From Bacteroidetes bacterium MedPE-SWsnd-G2 (GTDB taxonomy: Bacteria; Bacteroidota; Bacteroidia; Flavobacteriales; Flavobacteriaceae): a stretch of DNA of 64,000 bases. The notes beneath the pieces were generated by a model, which did not search any database, had not been told where the DNA came from, and saw nothing but the letters and a program-made list of their open reading frames with translations. Below, piece after piece: positions 46,181 to 55,039 of this stretch; position 1 is the first letter of the stretch; each line of letters begins with the position of its first letter. Made by a program: the position numbers and the translations under genes. The stretch covers positions 51,777-115,776 of the forward strand of contig MPDE01000014.1 of assembly GCA_001874335.1 (NCBI GenBank), in the 5' to 3' direction.

Positions 46181-47018
46181 AATTTGGGTGACTGGAGGTT
46201 CGGGACAATTGGGGCGATCAATAAAAGATGCTGTTGGTGAGAATGCTGATTTTGTGTTTACTGATTCTAAAACGGTGAATTTAACAGATCACGCTGCAGT
46301 TAGGGCTTTTGTGTGTCAACATAATATAAAATCAATTATTAATTGTGCAGCATATACTGCAGTCGATGATGCCGAAGATGTTCCAGAATCTGCTTTTGCT
46401 GTGAATCATTTAGCGGTAAAAAACCTAGCAGAACTTTCTAAAGAATTTGGTTTAAAGCTTATTCATATGTCCACCGACTATGTTTTTGATGGCGAAGGGA
46501 ATGTGCCCTATAAATCGTCTGATAGGACAAACCCCATTAACGTATATGGGAATTCTAAAAGAGAAGGTGAAAAAGCTATAGTTGAAATTGCACCTCCAAA
46601 TACCATTATAATAAGGACAGCCTGGGTCTATTCAAAATATGGTAAAAACTTTGTAAATACCATGTTGCGATTGGCAGAAAACAATACCCAATTAAAAGTT
46701 GTTAACGATCAATTTGGTGCTCCCACTTCAGCAAGGAGCATTGCAAAGGTAGTGTTAGAAATCTTACCTCAATTACATAATTCCAAGCCCGAAATATTTC
46801 ATTATACCAATGCTGGCATATGTACTTGGTTTGATTTTTCAAAAGAGATTTTTAAAATTAAAGGACTTGATATTGCTGTCATTCCGGTGTCATCAGAACA
46901 ATTTGTGACTAAAGCGAAACGCCCTAAATATAGCGTGCTATGTAACAGTAAAATATCTAATGCCTTTGGTGTCGTATCACCCGAATGGCAACAGGAACTT
47001 AAAGATTATTTGTCTTAA
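46173..47018 (+). CDS. rfbD: dTDP-4-dehydrorhamnose reductase
   Basis: The 281-residue SDR reductase completes dTDP-L-rhamnose. WVTGGSGQLGRSI is the NAD(P) loop. MSTDYVFDG, YGNSKREGE with the Tyr-Lys couple, RTAWVYSKYGKNFVNTM and FGAPTSARSIAK are family motifs. It ends the rhamnose set and is followed by a repeat-bearing gap before gmd. Confidence 0.96.
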   Translation: MDKIWVTGGSGQLGRSIKDAVGENADFVFTDSKTVNLTDHAAVRAFVCQHNIKSIINCAAYTAVDDAEDVPESAFAVNHLAVKNLAELSKEFGLKLIHMSTDYVFDGEGNVPYKSSDRTNPINVYGNSKREGEKAIVEIAPPNTIIIRTAWVYSKYGKNFVNTMLRLAENNTQLKVVNDQFGAPTSARSIAKVVLEILPQLHNSKPEIFHYTNAGICTWFDFSKEIFKIKGLDIAVIPVSSEQFVTKAKRPKYSVLCNSKISNAFGVVSPEWQQELKDYLS

Positions 47019-47307
47019 AATTTCCAATTCTAACGTCATTCCTAACTTGCACGTCCTCAACTGGATTGGGGAACTGGGAATCTCACGAATGCCATAAAAG
47101 TCTTATTCTTGGTGCCTACTCATGATTTGTTGCCCTTTAGTTTTTATTTAAAACATCCTTAAATTGAAAACAGTATTTGTTATGAACCTTAGCACTATAA
47201 CATTTCGTAAAAATTTATTTAAAAGTCCACTAAAAAATTACTTAAATTTACCACGCTTCTTTTGGGGTGTATAACCTTTGAAAAAAGTTGATTTATAAAA
47301 TATTAGA
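47019..47307. other. gap between the rhamnose genes and gmd
   Basis: 289 bp holding a 51-bp REP-like element near its start, then AT-rich sequence. TAAATTTA near 47244, one base off the -7 consensus, might be a promoter for gmd-fcl. No JUMPstart or ops element is visible. Confidence 0.45.
47034..47084. repeat. REP-like palindromic element, long form
   Basis: This 51-bp element begins CGTCATTCCTAACTTG and ends GGGAATCTC. The ends pair (ATTCC with GGAAT) and an inner CCTCAA-CTGGA-TTGGGG stem follows. It differs from the copy at 49507-49557 at only three positions. Confidence 0.8.
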
Positions 47308-48426
47308 ATGAGTAAAAAAGTAGCATTTATAACTGGGGTGACGGGGCAAGATGGGGCCTATTTAAGTGAGTTTTTATTGAAAAAGGGCTATGAGGTGCAT
47401 GGTTTGAAACGACGTTCATCTTTGTTTAATACAGATCGTATTGATCATATATATCAAGATCCACATATCGAAAACCGTAATTTCTTTTTGCACTATGGTG
47501 ATATGACCGATAGTACAAACCTTATCCGTTTGATTCAAGAAATTCAGCCAGATGAGATTTATAATTTGGCAGCCATGAGTCATGTTCAAGTGTCTTTTGA
47601 AGTGCCTGAATATACAGGGAACGCAGATGGTTTAGGGACCTTACGTATTTTAGATGCAGTACGGTTATTAGGTTTAGAGAAAAAAACACGTATTTATCAG
47701 GCTTCTACTTCCGAGTTGTATGGTAAAGTGCAAGAAGTGCCTCAATCCGAAACAACACCGTTTTACCCAAGAAGTCCGTATGCAGTTGCAAAAATGTATG
47801 CGTATTGGATTACTGTAAATTATAGAGAGGCGTATAATATGTATGCCTGTAATGGGATTTTATTCAATCACGAATCACCTGTTCGTGGGGAAACCTTTGT
47901 AACGCGAAAAATTACTAGGGCAGCATCAAAAATTGCCTTAGGCCTACAAGATAAATTCTATTTAGGGAATTTGGATGCCGAACGTGATTGGGGACATGCC
48001 AAAGATTATGTGCGAATGATGTGGATGATCTTACAAGCAGATGAAGCAGAAGACTGGGTAATTGCTACGGGAAAAACGACTAAGGTTAGAGAATTTGTAC
48101 GTATGGCATTTGCTGAGGTTGGCATAACTTTAGAGTTTAAAGGCGAGGGTGTTGAAGAAAAAGCCTTTGTTGTGGCCTGTGATAACCCAGAATTTCAAAT
48201 AGAAATAGGTAAAGAAGTATTGGCAGTAGATCCAAAGTACTTTAGACCAACAGAGGTCGAATTGTTAATTGGTGATGCAACCAAGGCGAATACAAAATTA
48301 GGTTGGACCCCAGAATACCAATTACAAGGTTTGGTGGCAGATATGATGCAAAGCGATGTGAAATTGATGCAGAAGGATCAATATCTTAAAGATGGCGGTT
48401 ACCGTATCAATAACTATTTTGAATAG
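47308..48426 (+). CDS. gmd: GDP-mannose 4,6-dehydratase
   Basis: This 372-residue SDR enzyme makes GDP-4-keto-6-deoxymannose. [17 protein letters not shown] is the NADP loop and [16 protein letters not shown] the family signature. [11 protein letters not shown] holds the active-site Ser/Glu residues and [10 protein letters not shown] the Tyr-Lys couple. [14 protein letters not shown] and the late [13 protein letters not shown] are conserved. It pairs with fcl 11 bp downstream to give GDP-L-fucose. Confidence 0.97.
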   Translation: MSKKVAFITGVTGQDGAYLSEFLLKKGYEVHGLKRRSSLFNTDRIDHIYQDPHIENRNFFLHYGDMTDSTNLIRLIQEIQPDEIYNLAAMSHVQVSFEVPEYTGNADGLGTLRILDAVRLLGLEKKTRIYQASTSELYGKVQEVPQSETTPFYPRSPYAVAKMYAYWITVNYREAYNMYACNGILFNHESPVRGETFVTRKITRAASKIALGLQDKFYLGNLDAERDWGHAKDYVRMMWMILQADEAEDWVIATGKTTKVREFVRMAFAEVGITLEFKGEGVEEKAFVVACDNPEFQIEIGKEVLAVDPKYFRPTEVELLIGDATKANTKLGWTPEYQLQGLVADMMQSDVKLMQKDQYLKDGGYRINNYFE

Positions 48427-48437
48427 GAGATAGTATC

Positions 48438-49388
48438 ATGGAAAAATCAACTAAAATATATATTGCAGGGCATCGTGGTATGGTCGGTTCTGCTATTTGG
48501 AGAGCGCTAACAGCAAAGGGATATACTAACCTTATAGGAAAGCGTTCATCCGACTTAGATTTAAGAGATCAAAAGGCGGTATTTAAGTTCGTTACAGATG
48601 AGCAACCTGAGGTTATAATTGATGCAGCAGCAAGAGTTGGTGGGATTTTGGCTAACAACGATTATCCGTACCAGTTTTTGATGGAAAACCTTCAAATTCA
48701 GAATAATTTGATTGATGCCGCTCAGCAGTTAAATGTCAAGAAGTTTGTGTTTTTAGGCAGCTCATGTATTTATCCAAAATTAGCGGAGCAACCGTTACAT
48801 GAAGAAGCTTTGTTAACAGGCCCATTAGAGCCAACAAACGAATGGTATGCTATAGCAAAAATTGCAGGTGTCAAGGCTTGTCAAGCCATCCGTAAACAAT
48901 TCGGAAAAGATTTTGTGAGTTTAATGCCTACCAATTTATACGGTCCTTTTGATAATTTCGATTTAGAAACCTCTCATGTGTTACCGGCAATGTTGAGAAA
49001 GTTTCATGAAGCGAAGCAAAATAATAATGCTGAAGTAACCCTTTGGGGAAGCGGTACTCCAATGCGTGAGTTTTTGCATGTGGATGATATGGCAAATGCA
49101 GTGGTTTATGCGCTAGAAAACAAATTGGAAGAACATTTATATAATGTAGGGACCGGAACCGATGTGACGATAAAACAACTGGCAGAAACCATTCAGAACG
49201 TTGTGGGACACACAGGTGAAATTATCTGGGATTCAAGTAAGCCCGATGGTACACCTCGTAAACTTATGGATAGCGGAAAACTAAATGCCATGGGTTGGAC
49301 TGCTAAAACCGACTTAGATTCAGGTATTGCTTCTACATATCAGTGGTTTTTAGAACATCAAGATAGTTTTAAAACAGTTAAAATGTAA
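48438..49388 (+). CDS. fcl: GDP-L-fucose synthase
   Basis: The 316-residue epimerase-reductase turns the Gmd product into GDP-L-fucose. GHRGMVGSA at residues 11-19 is the NADP loop. FLGSSCIYPK contains the catalytic Ser and Cys, and WYAIAKIAGVK the Tyr-Lys couple. MPTNLYGPFDNFD and MREFLHVDDMA are family motifs. Two hairpins follow its stop and close the gmd-fcl unit. Confidence 0.97.
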   Translation: MEKSTKIYIAGHRGMVGSAIWRALTAKGYTNLIGKRSSDLDLRDQKAVFKFVTDEQPEVIIDAAARVGGILANNDYPYQFLMENLQIQNNLIDAAQQLNVKKFVFLGSSCIYPKLAEQPLHEEALLTGPLEPTNEWYAIAKIAGVKACQAIRKQFGKDFVSLMPTNLYGPFDNFDLETSHVLPAMLRKFHEAKQNNNAEVTLWGSGTPMREFLHVDDMANAVVYALENKLEEHLYNVGTGTDVTIKQLAETIQNVVGHTGEIIWDSSKPDGTPRKLMDSGKLNAMGWTAKTDLDSGIASTYQWFLEHQDSFKTVKM

Positions 49389-49408
49389 TTCGAAATCGCA
49401 TTTCGAAT
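49388..49408 (+). other. perfect 9-bp inverted repeat directly after fcl
   Basis: ATTCGAAAT, loop CGC, ATTTCGAAT begins on the last base of the fcl stop codon. It has no T-run and may act as a transcript-stabilising hairpin next to the terminator. Confidence 0.6.
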
Positions 49409-49416
49409 AGTATTAT

Positions 49417-49449
49417 AAAAACCCTGAGTGATCGTCACTTGGGGTTTTT
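49417..49449 (+). terminator. intrinsic terminator after fcl
   Basis: AAAAACCCTGAGTGA pairs with TCACTTGGGGTTTTT (two G-T pairs) around a TCG loop, ending in a T-run. It closes the gmd-fcl transcript. Confidence 0.88.
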
Positions 49450-49468
49450 CCGTTTTCTCCACACATTA

Positions 49469-49557
49469 CATCATTCCCAACTCCAAACGTCATTCCCAAC
49501 TTCAATCGTCATTCCCGACTTGCATGTCCTCAACTGGATTGGGGAACTGGGAATCTC
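49469..49557. repeat. REP-like element with three tandem 19-bp lead repeats
   Basis: Units of 19 bp at 49469, 49488 and 49507 each read CATTCCC(A/G)ACT plus a variable tail. The third unit opens the 51-bp palindromic element that ends GGGAATCTC at 49557. The element is 48/51 identical to the copy at 47034. Confidence 0.8.
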
Positions 49558-49691
49558 TTTAATTTATTCTAATTTTCCCGATTAAAAACCATATAGCTCC
49601 ATGAAATACATGATTTGGTCAAAACACCCAATTTTAGAGCTGCATTTTGAAGCAAATTCATCCAAATTCTAAAAAAGTCTCAAACTATTTT

Positions 49692-49729
49692 TTAACACAC
49701 TAATAACCAGCGCCTTGCAGATGTGTTAA
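49692..49729. promoter_or_regulatory. inverted repeat upstream of the winged-helix regulator
   Basis: TTAACACA (49692-49699) and TGTGTTAA (49722-49729) are perfect inverted arms separated by 22 bases, 68 bp before the regulator ATG. It may be an operator for that protein or an RNA hairpin; neither is proven. Confidence 0.4.
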
Positions 49730-49797
49730 TTTTTAAAATATTCGTAGGATATCCTTTAATATTGAGTAGTTTTGTTGCTCGAATTTTGAGCCCCAAA

Positions 49798-50088
49798 ATG
49801 TTAGACACCTTAATTACCTCTAAAACGCGTTTGCGACTCCTTTTTACATTGTTTGTTGACCCAAACAATGAAGGCTATTTGCGTGGTTTTGCCAATGATT
49901 TTGGCGACTCTACAAATGCCATTCGTAAGGAGTTAAACCGTTTGTATGAGGCGCAATACCTAGTGAAATTTGATAAGGGCAACCGTGTGTATTACAAAGC
50001 GAATACACAGCATGTTCTATATCAAGATTTACAAAGATTGCTAATTACTGTTCAAAACAATGAAGGGACAAAATCAAACCAATTGTAA
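49798..50088 (+). CDS. winged-helix transcriptional regulator of the polysaccharide locus
   Basis: The protein has 96 residues from the ATG at 49798; a GTG at 49723 would lie inside the upstream inverted repeat and gives an unlikely N-terminus. It is an ArsR-like winged-helix protein. MLDTLITSKTRLRLLF opens the fold, STNAIRKELNRLYEA is the recognition helix and KFDKGNRVYYKAN the wing. No metal-binding cysteines are seen. Similar small regulators recur inside Flavobacteriia capsule and EPS clusters, so control of the surrounding polysaccharide genes is likely. Confidence 0.85.
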   Translation: MLDTLITSKTRLRLLFTLFVDPNNEGYLRGFANDFGDSTNAIRKELNRLYEAQYLVKFDKGNRVYYKANTQHVLYQDLQRLLITVQNNEGTKSNQL

Positions 50089-50130
50089 CACTTATTATTA
50101 ACCAAAATCAAATTAAAAACGATTAACCAA

Positions 50131-50766
50131 ATGAAACAATTTATCCTACTTTTTGCATTGCTTTTAACAGCGCCAATGGCATTTGCACAATTAGATTTCA
50201 ATCCTGCAACCATCGAAATTAGTGCTGGTGTGCCTTTAATCACAAAGCCAAATGAAGGTTTAGCAAGATCAAACTATGCAACCTTTAGTAATTTTTCTGG
50301 TGGATTGCGTTATATGTTTAACACAAATTATGGATTAAAAGGAAACTATACCTATACAAATTTTTCAGATAAGGACAATTCTGAGTTTGGAAATGAACAC
50401 CACCGTGTGTCTCTAGAAGGTGTTGCACAATTAGGAAACTTATTAAACTTTCACCATAGTTTTAGACGCCACTGGGGATTATTAGCACATGCCGGTTTAG
50501 GAATGACATGGGCATCACCAGAGCAAATTACAGAATACGAGCGTATCGGGAATTTAATTTTTGGTTTAACACCAGAATTCAAAATATCAGAGCAGTTTAG
50601 CATTATTGGTGACGCCTCTTATATCGTAAACATGAGTCAAAACTTTGGTTACGATGGGACACCTGTAGTTTCAGGTTCTGATCATGTGACAGGATCGTAT
50701 TTCCAAATGAATATTGGTGTACAATGGCATTTCGGAAACAAAAAAACTGCAGCAGACTGGCATTAA
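50131..50766 (+). CDS. outer-membrane beta-barrel family protein
   Basis: This 211-residue protein has a signal peptide (MKQFILLFALLLTAPMAFAQ) and alternating hydrophobic strands consistent with an eight-stranded barrel of the OmpW/Opa-like kind: GGLRYMFNTNYGLKGNYTY, HRVSLEGVAQLGN, WGLLAHAGLGMTWA and FQMNIGVQWHFG as the last strand. It ends in HFGNKKTAADWH rather than an aromatic residue. It lies between the regulator and glmS. A link to the surface polysaccharide is possible but not shown. Confidence 0.8.
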   Translation: MKQFILLFALLLTAPMAFAQLDFNPATIEISAGVPLITKPNEGLARSNYATFSNFSGGLRYMFNTNYGLKGNYTYTNFSDKDNSEFGNEHHRVSLEGVAQLGNLLNFHHSFRRHWGLLAHAGLGMTWASPEQITEYERIGNLIFGLTPEFKISEQFSIIGDASYIVNMSQNFGYDGTPVVSGSDHVTGSYFQMNIGVQWHFGNKKTAADWH

Positions 50767-50808
50767 GCTAATCTTTTGTAGACATAAATATAAATAAAAC
50801 AATTACTT

Positions 50809-52653
50809 ATGTGTGGAATCGTAGGATATATGGGGTTTAGACCAGCAGCAGCAGTGGTGTTAAATGGCTTACAGCGTTTAGAGTATCGCGGCTATGATAG
50901 TGCTGGTTTGGCTTTGTTTGAAGATGGTAAGTTGGAATTATACAAAACTCAAGGGAAGGTGGCCGATTTAAGGCAATTGTCCAGTTTTGATACGACGACA
51001 CAAACTATAGGGATAGGCCATACAAGATGGGCTACTCATGGCGTGCCTTCGGATTCTAATGCGCATCCACACAAAAGTAATTCTGGAGAACTGCTGCTTA
51101 TTCATAATGGGATTATTGAAAATTATGATGCACTCAAACAGCTACTGATAAGTAAAGGCTATGTCTTTCATTCGGATACCGATACAGAGGTATTGGTTAA
51201 CCTTATTGAAGATGTTCAAAAAAGCCATAATTACAAATTAGGAAAGGCGGTTCAAGTGGCATTGGGTCAAGTAATAGGCGCTTATGCAATTACAGTTTTG
51301 GACATTAAAAAGCCTAACGAATTAGTGGTTGCAAAATTAGGTAGCCCCTTAGCTATAGGTGTTGGAGAAAACGAATATTTTATTGCCAGTGATGCCTCTC
51401 CTTTTGTGGAGTTTACAAAACAAGCTATTTATTTAAAAGATCATCAAATGGCGATTTTACGTCGTGAAAAGCCTATTGTACTAAGAAGCTTAAAGGATGA
51501 TAATAAAGCCGATTATTACCTCCAAGAGCTCAGTTTAGATTTGGAGCAAATTGAAAAAGGAGGGTATGACCATTTCATGCTTAAAGAAATTTATGAGCAA
51601 GCTCACGCCATAAAAGACACCTATAGAGGTCGGCTTTTAGGAGAAGAAAGCTTGATTAAAATGGCTGGTATAGAAGAGCATTTAGAAAAGTTTTTAAATG
51701 CCAAGCGCATTATTATCGTAGCCTGCGGTACATCTTGGCATGCAGGTTTAGTAGCAGAATATATTTTAGAAGATTTGGTACGAATTCCTGTTGAGGTGGA
51801 GTATGCATCAGAGTTTAAATACCGCAACCCAATCATTACAGAGCGCGATGTGGTGATTGCCATATCCCAATCTGGTGAAACTGCCGATACCTTGGCAGCT
51901 ATTAATTTGGCTAAGGAACACGGCGCCTTTGTATTTGGGGTATGTAATGTTGTAGGGTCAACAATATCAAGAGCCACTCATGCAGGTGCTTATACGCATG
52001 CTGGCCCAGAAATAGGAGTCGCATCTACCAAAGCCTTTACCACTCAAATTACAGTTTTAACTCTTATGGCATTGCGTTTAGCTCAGGCTAAAGGAAGTAT
52101 CTCAAAAGAGGAGTTCAAATCAATTATAGCGGAGTTAGAATTAATGCCTCAAAAAGTAGAGGTGGCATTACTACAAAATAAAACGACCTTAGAAATAGCC
52201 AAGCGGTACCAAACTGCGACCAACTGTCTTTATTTAGGTAGAGGTGTTAATTTTCCAGTGGCCTTAGAGGGCGCATTAAAATTAAAAGAGATATCCTATA
52301 TTCATGCAGAAGGCTATCCAGCTGCAGAAATGAAGCATGGTCCTATTGCACTTATAGATGAAAATATGCCAGTAATTGTGGTGGCTATTAATAAAGGACA
52401 TTACGATAAGGTGGTAAGTAATATTCAAGAAATAAAATCACGTAAAGGTAAAATAATTGCAGTGGTAACCGAAGGAGACCAAACCGTAAAAGCATTGGCC
52501 GATCATGTGATTGAGATACCAGAAACTTTGGAGTGTTTAAGCCCATTGCTAACGACAATACCTTTACAATTGCTGTCCTATCATATGGCAGTGATCTTAA
52601 ATAAAAATGTAGACCAGCCAAGAAATTTGGCCAAGTCTGTAACAGTGGAATAA
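50809..52653 (+). CDS. glmS: glutamine:fructose-6-phosphate aminotransferase
   Basis: This 614-residue enzyme makes glucosamine-6-phosphate, the source of UDP-GlcNAc. The N-terminal nucleophile follows the start Met (MCGIVGYMG). A class II glutaminase domain is followed by two SIS domains ([30 protein letters not shown]) and the conserved tail [13 protein letters not shown]. Its position directly before wecB suggests a copy dedicated to feeding HexNAc sugars to the polysaccharide. Whether a second copy exists elsewhere cannot be seen. No ribozyme-like leader fits in the 42 bp upstream. Confidence 0.97.
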   Translation: MCGIVGYMGFRPAAAVVLNGLQRLEYRGYDSAGLALFEDGKLELYKTQGKVADLRQLSSFDTTTQTIGIGHTRWATHGVPSDSNAHPHKSNSGELLLIHNGIIENYDALKQLLISKGYVFHSDTDTEVLVNLIEDVQKSHNYKLGKAVQVALGQVIGAYAITVLDIKKPNELVVAKLGSPLAIGVGENEYFIASDASPFVEFTKQAIYLKDHQMAILRREKPIVLRSLKDDNKADYYLQELSLDLEQIEKGGYDHFMLKEIYEQAHAIKDTYRGRLLGEESLIKMAGIEEHLEKFLNAKRIIIVACGTSWHAGLVAEYILEDLVRIPVEVEYASEFKYRNPIITERDVVIAISQSGETADTLAAINLAKEHGAFVFGVCNVVGSTISRATHAGAYTHAGPEIGVASTKAFTTQITVLTLMALRLAQAKGSISKEEFKSIIAELELMPQKVEVALLQNKTTLEIAKRYQTATNCLYLGRGVNFPVALEGALKLKEISYIHAEGYPAAEMKHGPIALIDENMPVIVVAINKGHYDKVVSNIQEIKSRKGKIIAVVTEGDQTVKALADHVIEIPETLECLSPLLTTIPLQLLSYHMAVILNKNVDQPRNLAKSVTVE

Positions 52654-52655
52654 TT

Positions 52656-53774
52656 ATGAAAAAGGTATTAATTGTTTTCGGAACCCGACCTGAAGCCATT
52701 AAAATGGCGCCACTAGTCAAAGCCTTTCAAAAGGATACGACTGCATTTGAAACTAAGGTTTGTGTAACAGCACAACATAGGGAGATGTTGGACCAAGTAT
52801 TAGAGTTTTTTAGTATTGTGCCTGACTTCGATTTAAACTTGATGTCTCCAGGCCAATCCTTATACGGTCTGACAGCTAAAATTATTACAGCCATGCAGCC
52901 TGTTTTAGAGGGGTTTAAGCCGGATTATGTCTTTGTTCATGGCGACACCACAACGACTATGGCAGGGAGTATTGCATCTTTTTATAGTGGAGCAAAAGTA
53001 TGCCATGTAGAAGCGGGTTTACGTACCCATAACAAATGGTCTCCCTTTCCTGAAGAGATCAATAGGCAAATTGCGGGGCGTGTTAGTGATTTTCACTTTG
53101 CACCCACTACGACATCAGAAGCCAATTTATTAAAGGAAAATGTAAAGGAAAACACGATTTTAGTGACGGGCAATACTGTGATTGATGCCTTGTTAGAAAG
53201 TGTAGTACGTGTAAATGAAAATCCAAGTGCTTTAATTCAAGACTTGTCTAAACAATTTGGAGAGAAAGATTTAATATTAGTAACGGGACATAGACGTGAA
53301 AACCACGGTGCTGGTTTTGAGCGTATCTGTGAAGCCTTAAAACAAATCGCTTTAGACGACACCAACCGATTAATTGTGTATCCCGTACACTTAAATCCAA
53401 AGGTGCAAGAACCAGTAAATCGCATTTTAGGAGAGGTTGAAAATGTAATGCTGATTGATCCTATGGCATACCAAGATTTTATTTGGCTTATGAATCGTGC
53501 CAAACTTATCATTACTGATAGTGGAGGGGTTCAAGAGGAAGCACCCAGTTTAGGAAAACCGGTATTGGTGATGCGTGATACCACGGAGCGTCCAGAGGCC
53601 GTAGATGCAGGTACCGTAATTTTAGTCGGAACAGATACGAAAAAAATAGTAAAGGAAACCTTGAATTTACTAACGAATAAAGAACGATTTAATGCTATGA
53701 GTCAATTGCACAATCCTTATGGTGATGGGAAAACCTGTGCAAGAATTGTAGATTTTATATCGAAATTAAAATAA
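52656..53774 (+). CDS. wecB: UDP-N-acetylglucosamine 2-epimerase (non-hydrolysing)
   Basis: The 372-residue enzyme interconverts UDP-GlcNAc and UDP-ManNAc. [15 protein letters not shown] is the N-terminal signature. [41 protein letters not shown], and [27 protein letters not shown] are family motifs. It is followed by wecC, giving UDP-ManNAcA. It lies two bases after the glmS stop. Confidence 0.97.
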   Translation: MKKVLIVFGTRPEAIKMAPLVKAFQKDTTAFETKVCVTAQHREMLDQVLEFFSIVPDFDLNLMSPGQSLYGLTAKIITAMQPVLEGFKPDYVFVHGDTTTTMAGSIASFYSGAKVCHVEAGLRTHNKWSPFPEEINRQIAGRVSDFHFAPTTTSEANLLKENVKENTILVTGNTVIDALLESVVRVNENPSALIQDLSKQFGEKDLILVTGHRRENHGAGFERICEALKQIALDDTNRLIVYPVHLNPKVQEPVNRILGEVENVMLIDPMAYQDFIWLMNRAKLIITDSGGVQEEAPSLGKPVLVMRDTTERPEAVDAGTVILVGTDTKKIVKETLNLLTNKERFNAMSQLHNPYGDGKTCARIVDFISKLK

Positions 53775-53784
53775 TTTATTAATG

Positions 53785-53810
53785 TCATTCTCAGCTTGGC
53801 TGGGAATCTT
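53785..53810. repeat. REP-like palindromic element, short form
   Basis: GTCATTCTCAGC-TTG-GCTGGGAATCTT between wecB and wecC. ATTCTCAGC (53787-53795) pairs with GCTGGGAAT (53799-53807) with one T-G pair. It shares its ends with the long elements at 47034 and 49507. Confidence 0.75.
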
Positions 53811-53822
53811 TAGAATATTGAA

Positions 53823-55037
53823 ATGAAAGAGAGCCCAGAAGTTGTTATGATAGGATTAGGCTATATCGGATTGCCTACTGCCGCTTTAATCGCATCAAAT
53901 AAGGTAAGCGTTCATGGGGTAGATATTAATCCTCAAGTCGTTGATACCATTAATCGTGGTGAAATTCATATTGTAGAACCAGAATTGGATGTCGCGGTAG
54001 CCAATGCGGTTAAAGAAGGCTATTTAAAAGCTGCGACTCAAGCGGTTGTGGCAAACACCTATCTCATTGTGGTACCTACGCCTTTTAAAGGTAAAAATGA
54101 ACCAGATATCTCATTTGTGGAAGCGGCAACAAGAGGGATTTTGCCTCTGTTAAAAGCGGGTGATTTGTATATTATCGAATCGACCTCACCAATAGGCACC
54201 ACCGAAAAAATGATGGGCCTCATTTATAGAGAACGTCCAGAGCTTAAAGATCAACTGCATATTGCCTATTGCCCTGAGCGTGTATTGCCAGGTAATGTGA
54301 TGCATGAGTTAGTACATAATGATCGTGTGATTGGTGGTGTAAATAAAGCATCAACTCAAAAGGCACTATCGTTTTACGCCAAACATGTGCAAGGTCAGTT
54401 ACACCCAACCAATGCCAGAACAGCAGAGATGTGCAAATTGGTAGAGAATTCATCTCGTGATGTTCAAATTGCATTTGCTAACGAGTTGTCATTAATCTGT
54501 GACAAGGCAGACATCAATGTTTGGGAACTCATTAATTTAGCGAATAAACACCCTCGTGTTAATATATTGCAACCAGGTTGCGGCGTAGGTGGCCATTGTA
54601 TTGCTGTGGATCCCTATTTTATAGTATCCGATTACCCTATGGAATCCAAAATTATTGGTGCTGCACGAGAAATAAACAATTACAAATCCTTTTGGTGTGC
54701 AGAAAAAATACAAAATGCCAAATTGCAATTTGAATTGAAGCATGGGCGTAAACCCAAAACAGCCTTACTTGGGCTGGCCTTTAAACCTAATATTGATGAT
54801 CTACGGGAGTCTCCCGCTAAATATATTGTGCAAAAGGTATTACAAAATGCCAATAATGAAGAGCACTTAATAGTAGAGCCAAATATTACGGAACACCATG
54901 TATTTAAATTAACCGATTATCAAACGGCGATTGAAAAGGCGGACATTATTGCCATTTTAGTTGGGCATGAGGAGTTTAAAGAATTAAGAATTAACGAACA
55001 CAAAATTGTTTTAGATTTTTGTGGTATTACAAAATAA
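53823..55037 (+). CDS. wecC: UDP-N-acetyl-D-mannosamine dehydrogenase
   Basis: The 404-residue four-electron dehydrogenase converts UDP-ManNAc to UDP-ManNAc[19 protein letters not shown] is the NAD loop. [21 protein letters not shown] and the catalytic Cys259 in [15 protein letters not shown] are conserved. [10 protein letters not shown] is the late UDP-binding motif. It follows wecB after a 48-bp gap that contains a hairpin element. The product is an acidic sugar. Confidence 0.96.
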   Translation: MKESPEVVMIGLGYIGLPTAALIASNKVSVHGVDINPQVVDTINRGEIHIVEPELDVAVANAVKEGYLKAATQAVVANTYLIVVPTPFKGKNEPDISFVEAATRGILPLLKAGDLYIIESTSPIGTTEKMMGLIYRERPELKDQLHIAYCPERVLPGNVMHELVHNDRVIGGVNKASTQKALSFYAKHVQGQLHPTNARTAEMCKLVENSSRDVQIAFANELSLICDKADINVWELINLANKHPRVNILQPGCGVGGHCIAVDPYFIVSDYPMESKIIGAAREINNYKSFWCAEKIQNAKLQFELKHGRKPKTALLGLAFKPNIDDLRESPAKYIVQKVLQNANNEEHLIVEPNITEHHVFKLTDYQTAIEKADIIAILVGHEEFKELRINEHKIVLDFCGITK

Positions 55038-55039
55038 GA

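Larger units (their letters stand above)
49450..49797. other. gap with REP-like repeats and an inverted repeat, upstream of a winged-helix gene
   Basis: About 350 bp. It holds the tandem 19-bp repeats leading into a long REP-like element (49469-49557), then AT-rich sequence, then an 8-bp inverted repeat (49692-49729) before the regulator. No gene is evident. Confidence 0.5.

Noticed and set aside
47085..47307. JUMPstart/ops anti-termination element before gmd
   Set aside because: No GGCGGTAG-like core was found on the plus strand, and no RfaH/NusG-like gene is seen in the window.
50767..50808. glmS ribozyme or riboswitch leader
   Set aside because: Only 42 bp separate glmS from the preceding gene, and no ribozyme-like pairing is visible.
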